Source of the DNA: Diphasiastrum complanatum
Taxonomy: Eukaryota; Streptophyta; Lycopodiopsida; Lycopodiales; Lycopodiaceae
Direction of reading: 5' to 3'
NCBI GenBank assembly: GCA_029204225.1
Contig: CM055104.1
Location: forward strand, 53,431,417 to 53,495,416
Length of the DNA stretch: 64,000 nucleotides
The notes below the pieces were generated by a model, which saw only the letters and a program-made list of their open reading frames with translations, was not told the origin of the DNA and made no database searches. The position numbers and the translations under genes are program-made. Below are positions 60,501 to 64,000 of this stretch, piece after piece (position 1 is the first letter of the stretch; the number at the start of each line of letters is the position of its first letter).

Positions 60501-60557
60501 TTTGATGCTAAGAAAGATCTTGTCAATCAAAAGGGAAAATCCATATAATCTTTGATG
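57540..60557. other. AT-rich sequence without a recognisable gene
   Basis: No clear coding family. A plus-strand stretch near 59535-59747 (FVTQNNVPNGLATDYNLIKYTGF ... LSGLLPKYAQWHSDL) is faintly like a pentatricopeptide-repeat protein but too weak to call. A local duplication lies at 58037-58126. The rest shows nothing. Confidence 0.4.
58037..58126. repeat. Local tandem duplication (~48 bases)
   Basis: Two adjacent copies of (T)TTT(C/T)GAGTT.TGT...GTGCATTTGTCCATATAT.ATCTAACT, at 58037-58084 and 58085-58126, with several differences and a short length change. Confidence 0.8.
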
Positions 60558-60584
60558 CTAATCAAGATCATGTGAATCAAAAGG
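60498..60584. repeat. Local direct repeat overlapping the end of the pectinesterase pseudogene
   Basis: TCTTTGATGCTAA...AAGATC.TGT.AATCAAAAGG occurs at 60498-60534 and 60548-60584 (period about 50). The second copy contains the stop codon of the pseudogene, so the duplication copied the gene's extreme 3' end. Confidence 0.85.
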
Positions 60585-61020
60585 AATGTTGGTCTCTGGT
60601 AGCCATTGGGTTCCTTGGATGAATCTCTGCACAGAGAAGCCTGAAGTTTCAGCTGCTGTTAATTGCACAGACCGACCCACTGTGAGAGAGAAGTTTCCAC
60701 CAGGGCCGTAACTGTGTAATGTGCCATAATACAGTGTTGCCAAGGCATAGTCTCCATTCCAAGGCTTCCATCCCTCATGGTCCACCAGTGCCCCCATGAA
60801 GGTCTCTATGTAAATCGTTCGAGAATACTGCCGCTAGGGACGACCGAGTCAGTACGATAGTGTGAACGTGATGCCGCTAAGGTAGCATTATACTCTGCAG
60901 GGCCGTCAATGCTACAATTGTACTTGAAACGCCACAGCTTGGTAAGCTTATGGCCCCGATGTGTTCTGTATTGTCATATCGCCAAATCTTGGGCTATAAA
61001 CTCCGCCCCGCTTACCCGAG
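60558..61020 (-). pseudogene. Pectin methylesterase pseudogene (minus strand)
   Basis: The C-terminal block at about 60558-60833 reads RQYSRTIYIETFMGALVDHE, then GWKPWNGDYALATLYYGTLHSYGPGG, ending FIQGTQWLPETNIPFDSHDLD; this matches plant pectinesterase C-termini (Y.RTV...F.G..I...GW..W.G.FAL.TLYY.EY...GPG...FI.G..WL...). Just upstream lies LGRP followed by a stop at 60834-60836 where the conserved Trp is expected (TGG to TAG), with another stop between Y and L. Further upstream (about 60914-61020) are FIAQDLA and, in another frame, MTIQNTSGP..AYQAVAFQ. Only about 60 bases separate this from LGRP, so the catalytic centre (QDTLY, DFIFG) is gone. It is a dead copy of a cell-wall enzyme gene. 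Confidence 0.88.
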
Positions 61021-61675
61021 TTGCAGATTGTGTGTGAAGATGTAAAACAACAATAGCCTCGAAACTGGGCCAGAACAGATTATGCAAAAATTGGGAAATT
61101 GCATAGTGAACGCAGATGGTATTATAACTCCAAAATTGAAAACCACCTGATAGAATCTATCCTGGCTAAAAGCATTCCACAAGATCTTGTATGATCCCCT
61201 TGCAGCTGCTTTGCATGCATGCGAACAGGAACCCAGCCATCCATGCAGGAAGCCACGCGGACAGGAGACATGAGACATGCAGAAACCCACGCGGACAGGA
61301 GACAAGAAGCCAGCGCAGATTTAGCAAACTATGAAATTCAATACAAATTCCAGAAATTAATTAGAACACAAGCACGTCAATTTTGTGTTGTGTTTACTAT
61401 GTGCCCCTACTTGTAAGGCAGGGCCAAAAAGTAACTATAGCAAAATTATGGAAAATTAACTATGATACCCATTACCATATGTATTCAAATTTTTACCATA
61501 TGTATTCCGCTCACGAAGGGAGTCCGGGAAGGGCACTAAAATTGAATAAAGTGATGAGATATTGATTTTTATTTTTTGATTATTAATAGTTTGGTAATAG
61601 CATATCTATTCAATTACTTGAAAATAATAAAAAGAAATTGAGAAAAGTGATTAAATATTGTTTATTACTTGTTAG

Positions 61676-61696
61676 TCACACACACATATATATATA
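61676..61696. repeat. (CA)n(TA)n microsatellite
   Basis: Five CA units followed by about five TA units. Confidence 0.9.
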
Positions 61697-62985
61697 GATA
61701 ATGGATATTGACCAACCATGCCACATTTCATGGATCAGCCATTTCTTGCCACGTTTCATTGATCAACCATCCTTGTTGTGACACTTGGCATATTGTAGTG
61801 CATACATTTTTAGGTTTTGCTTTGCTTTACTTATGAGATTAGGGCAGCATTGGAACTTGATAGGCATTACTTGTCATTGCATTTTGAAATGTAGGTAAAG
61901 GCTTTGGGTGCAGGTCAAAAGACAAAGGAGCTTTTTGAAAAAACATCGAAACTTTTTACATAGAGAAATGACAAACACCCTTCAAAAAAAGGACATTGAA
62001 GGTCATACCATTCAATTTGAAAGGTAACACTTTGCAAGTTTGAGAAACCTTGCTCGAGGGAAACATATAAAGTCCAGGCGAGGCATGGCTAAAAATAAAA
62101 ATAATAAATTTTGTGGACTCTTTTTTCACAAGTGTTATTTATGGGTTTACTTATGTTGAGAAACTAGGGGGTTTACTAGTTTATTATCATGATTGTTTTC
62201 AAGCGTCAAATCTTATGGATTCTATGTATATAAACAAGATGATTGATATATCACGAGAAGCTTTGCATAGGGCATTCAAATTGTTAAAAGCAAAGATTGC
62301 ATTGATTTATTTTAGTTCTTAAACTCAAATCTCAGCATAGTCACATGCTAATATCCATTCAGGATATCCTTAGTTTCAACTTTTCTTAGAGCCAAGCTTT
62401 TGCTTGAAGGATCAACTACTAACAATGCTGAACCATAGCAAACACAAACTCACAATGGTTGCCCACATCAATTTGTAAGAACACAATAGCTACTTCATTT
62501 TTGGTATGCAGGCAGTACAATTACCCAAAAACTAACATCCCACACCAAAATTCAGCCTCCAAGAAATCCCCACATAGACGGACTAGTGTATGAGCCTAAA
62601 TACATAATGTTTTTGAATACTTGCTCACAAAAAAGAACCAAATTTCATATGTTGCATCTATGTAGAATTCTTCTTTACTGAATTGTTCTCAAAACTTCTA
62701 ACAAATAATTATCTTTTTCGTAAAGTAGGTCAGGATTTGAACAATATCAGACGATCAACATAAAAGCATATCAACATACCTCTATCTTCAGTGACTACCA
62801 TCTCTCGAAGGATTACTTGACATTACGACTATAGGTACTTATCCTTAACATTTTATTGGTATTGCAGACTATTGTACTTCAAATTACACTGTGTTTAGGG
62901 TTTTCATAGAATTGGATAGGATATAATTGGAATTGGACTCATATATGAGCAATTACTCCAAAAGGTCGAAGACATTAAAAAAGAA

Positions 62986-63103
62986 AAAATCTATATCATA
63001 GAATGCAAGTACAGATAAACTAGTAAACTTGCAGCTGAATCGAATATGGGAAAATCTATATTATAGAACATATAGAGAAAATACTAACCTTGCACCTGAA
63101 TCG
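62986..63103. repeat. Imperfect local tandem duplication (~60 bases)
   Basis: AAAATCTATAT.ATAGAA ... CTTGCA.CTGAATCGA occurs at 62986-63043 and 63051-63103 with several differences. It is noncoding. Confidence 0.75.
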
Positions 63104-64000
63104 ATTGTATAAGGTTAGCAATCTAAGCTAAATGTAATTCTTCCATTGCTGAATGTTATGTGCCCAATTTGGATTTAAATGATAACAGTTGGGGCTCAGT
63201 GCCCAATTAGCAAGAGATTGCTAATGCCTCTGTCCATAAATGTCTAATAAATGCTAGATAACGAGTGTGAGGGCTTATGTTCTGATGACGGTTCATTTGT
63301 AACTCTTCCCCCTCCTAATAAAGTTACTCTCCTCATTATGGATATGAAAATGAGGAAGGGCGAATACAAACTAAAAATAGTTGAAGAATATGTACTATTG
63401 AAACTGCACTGTAGAAATTGCAACATGTGAATGGACTGCTGCTTAATGAATCAAGATGGGCAATGCATGGCTGGATGAAAGGATATTACACTGTCAAGGA
63501 TAGCTCAATGTTTTAAAACCTATCAACCTATCAACTGTAAACACAAAGTCATGAACACAAAGAAGGCATTGTTAGATACCCTAAAGGTTTATCAACATCA
63601 AGTCGTGAGTAGAAAGGGCAAGGACGTGTTACAAACAAGTACATGTTTGAACAATTATAGTGGAGGGCATAAAAAACATGTTATAGACAAGTACATTTCT
63701 AAACATTTTTGGTAAACACATTTTCTAGCCTGGTCCAATGAGTTCAGATTCATGTTAAAATACCCTCCTTCCATTGCAGTAGAGTAGAGAGGTCTAGTCA
63801 GAATGTGCTTGGTTTCCAAAAAAGACATGCATTTAATACGTCCAGATTAAGAACTCTTCAAAATAATATCATATTAACTTTGTTTTACAATCTTGACTCG
63901 GTCCATTCTACTAAATCAAAAAAAAAATGTTTGAGGTCATGTTCCAGCATGCAAAGGACTAGGAATGCCAAGAGGAAAAACTATGGCACTAAATAGCATC

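Larger units (their letters stand above)
61021..64000. other. AT-rich sequence without a recognisable gene
   Basis: No family is recognised. Small structures: a (CA)n(TA)n microsatellite near 61676-61696, a twice-repeated GCCAC(A/G)TTTCAT(G/T)GATCA(G/A)CCAT at 61730-61772, and an imperfect duplication at 62986-63103. GGCCCTGCCTTA occurs in reverse complement near 61420 and on the plus strand near 57657, perhaps from a common small repeat. A 69-codon plus frame at 62113-62322 has no match I know. Confidence 0.45.

Noticed and set aside
61012-61305. A 97-codon minus-strand frame just upstream of the pectinesterase pseudogene
   Set aside because: No pectinesterase or other motif; it looks like a chance frame.
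1-64000. CRISPR arrays, bacterial operons, tRNA or rRNA genes
   Set aside because: No direct-repeat/spacer arrays. The tRNA-like strings are primer-binding sites beside LTRs, not tRNA genes. The content is plant nuclear.

Overview
The window looks like a land-plant nuclear chromosome, AT-rich, in which about five sixths (roughly 1.7-54.9 kb) is a nest of LTR retrotransposon fossils. Plant signs: Ty1/copia and Ty3/gypsy elements primed by initiator-Met tRNA (TGGTATCAGAGC next to LTRs), one gypsy element with a tRNA-Asp type primer site, a plant-type LINE tail, a pectin methylesterase pseudogene, and a small CxxC zinc-ribbon gene with G-box/ABRE-like promoter motifs. The species cannot be told from the sequence.

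Layout. 0-1.66 kb: no gene seen. 1.66-10.8 kb: a partial LTR (Q1), a copia element on the minus strand (C) and a 5'-truncated copia element on the plus strand (B) with its 3' LTR. 10.9-12.9 kb: gypsy gag relic, unassigned sequence, a second, opposite-facing copy of the Q-family LTR (Q2), and an unusual array of odd-length palindromes. 12.9-22.7 kb: a copia element (J) whose middle lies inverted between its plus-strand ends, and into that inverted part a gypsy element (H, 14252-21014) is inserted with target-site duplication TTTCA. 22.7-33.9 kb: copia pieces K and L (minus), M and D (plus), and a minus-strand LTR piece (R). 33.9-44.4 kb: a gypsy element (E) split by a very young copia element (F, 37372-43802; 655-bp LTRs with two differences; TSD CGTCT). 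44.4-52.7 kb: copia RNase H/LTR tails (G, P) joined directly to gypsy sequence (E, O), plus a minus-strand gypsy element (N) with a tRNA-Asp primer site and a repeat-rich leader. 52.7-54.9 kb: unassigned sequence, a short tandem repeat and the 3' end of a LINE with poly(A).

54.9-64 kb is the only host-like part: a 64-codon zinc-ribbon gene on the minus strand (56941-57135) with its own TATA box and two CACGTG boxes, a decayed pectin methylesterase pseudogene (60558-61020), small local duplications and otherwise no recognisable gene.

I found no new multi-gene system. The points most worth a second look are the two gypsy-copia junctions that both fall in copia RNase H and remain open across the junction, a tripled primer-binding site, the palindrome array at 12.45-12.77 kb, and clusters of transcription-factor-like palindromes (TTCACACGTGTGAA, TCGCGA, CATGCA) in the LTRs of unrelated families.
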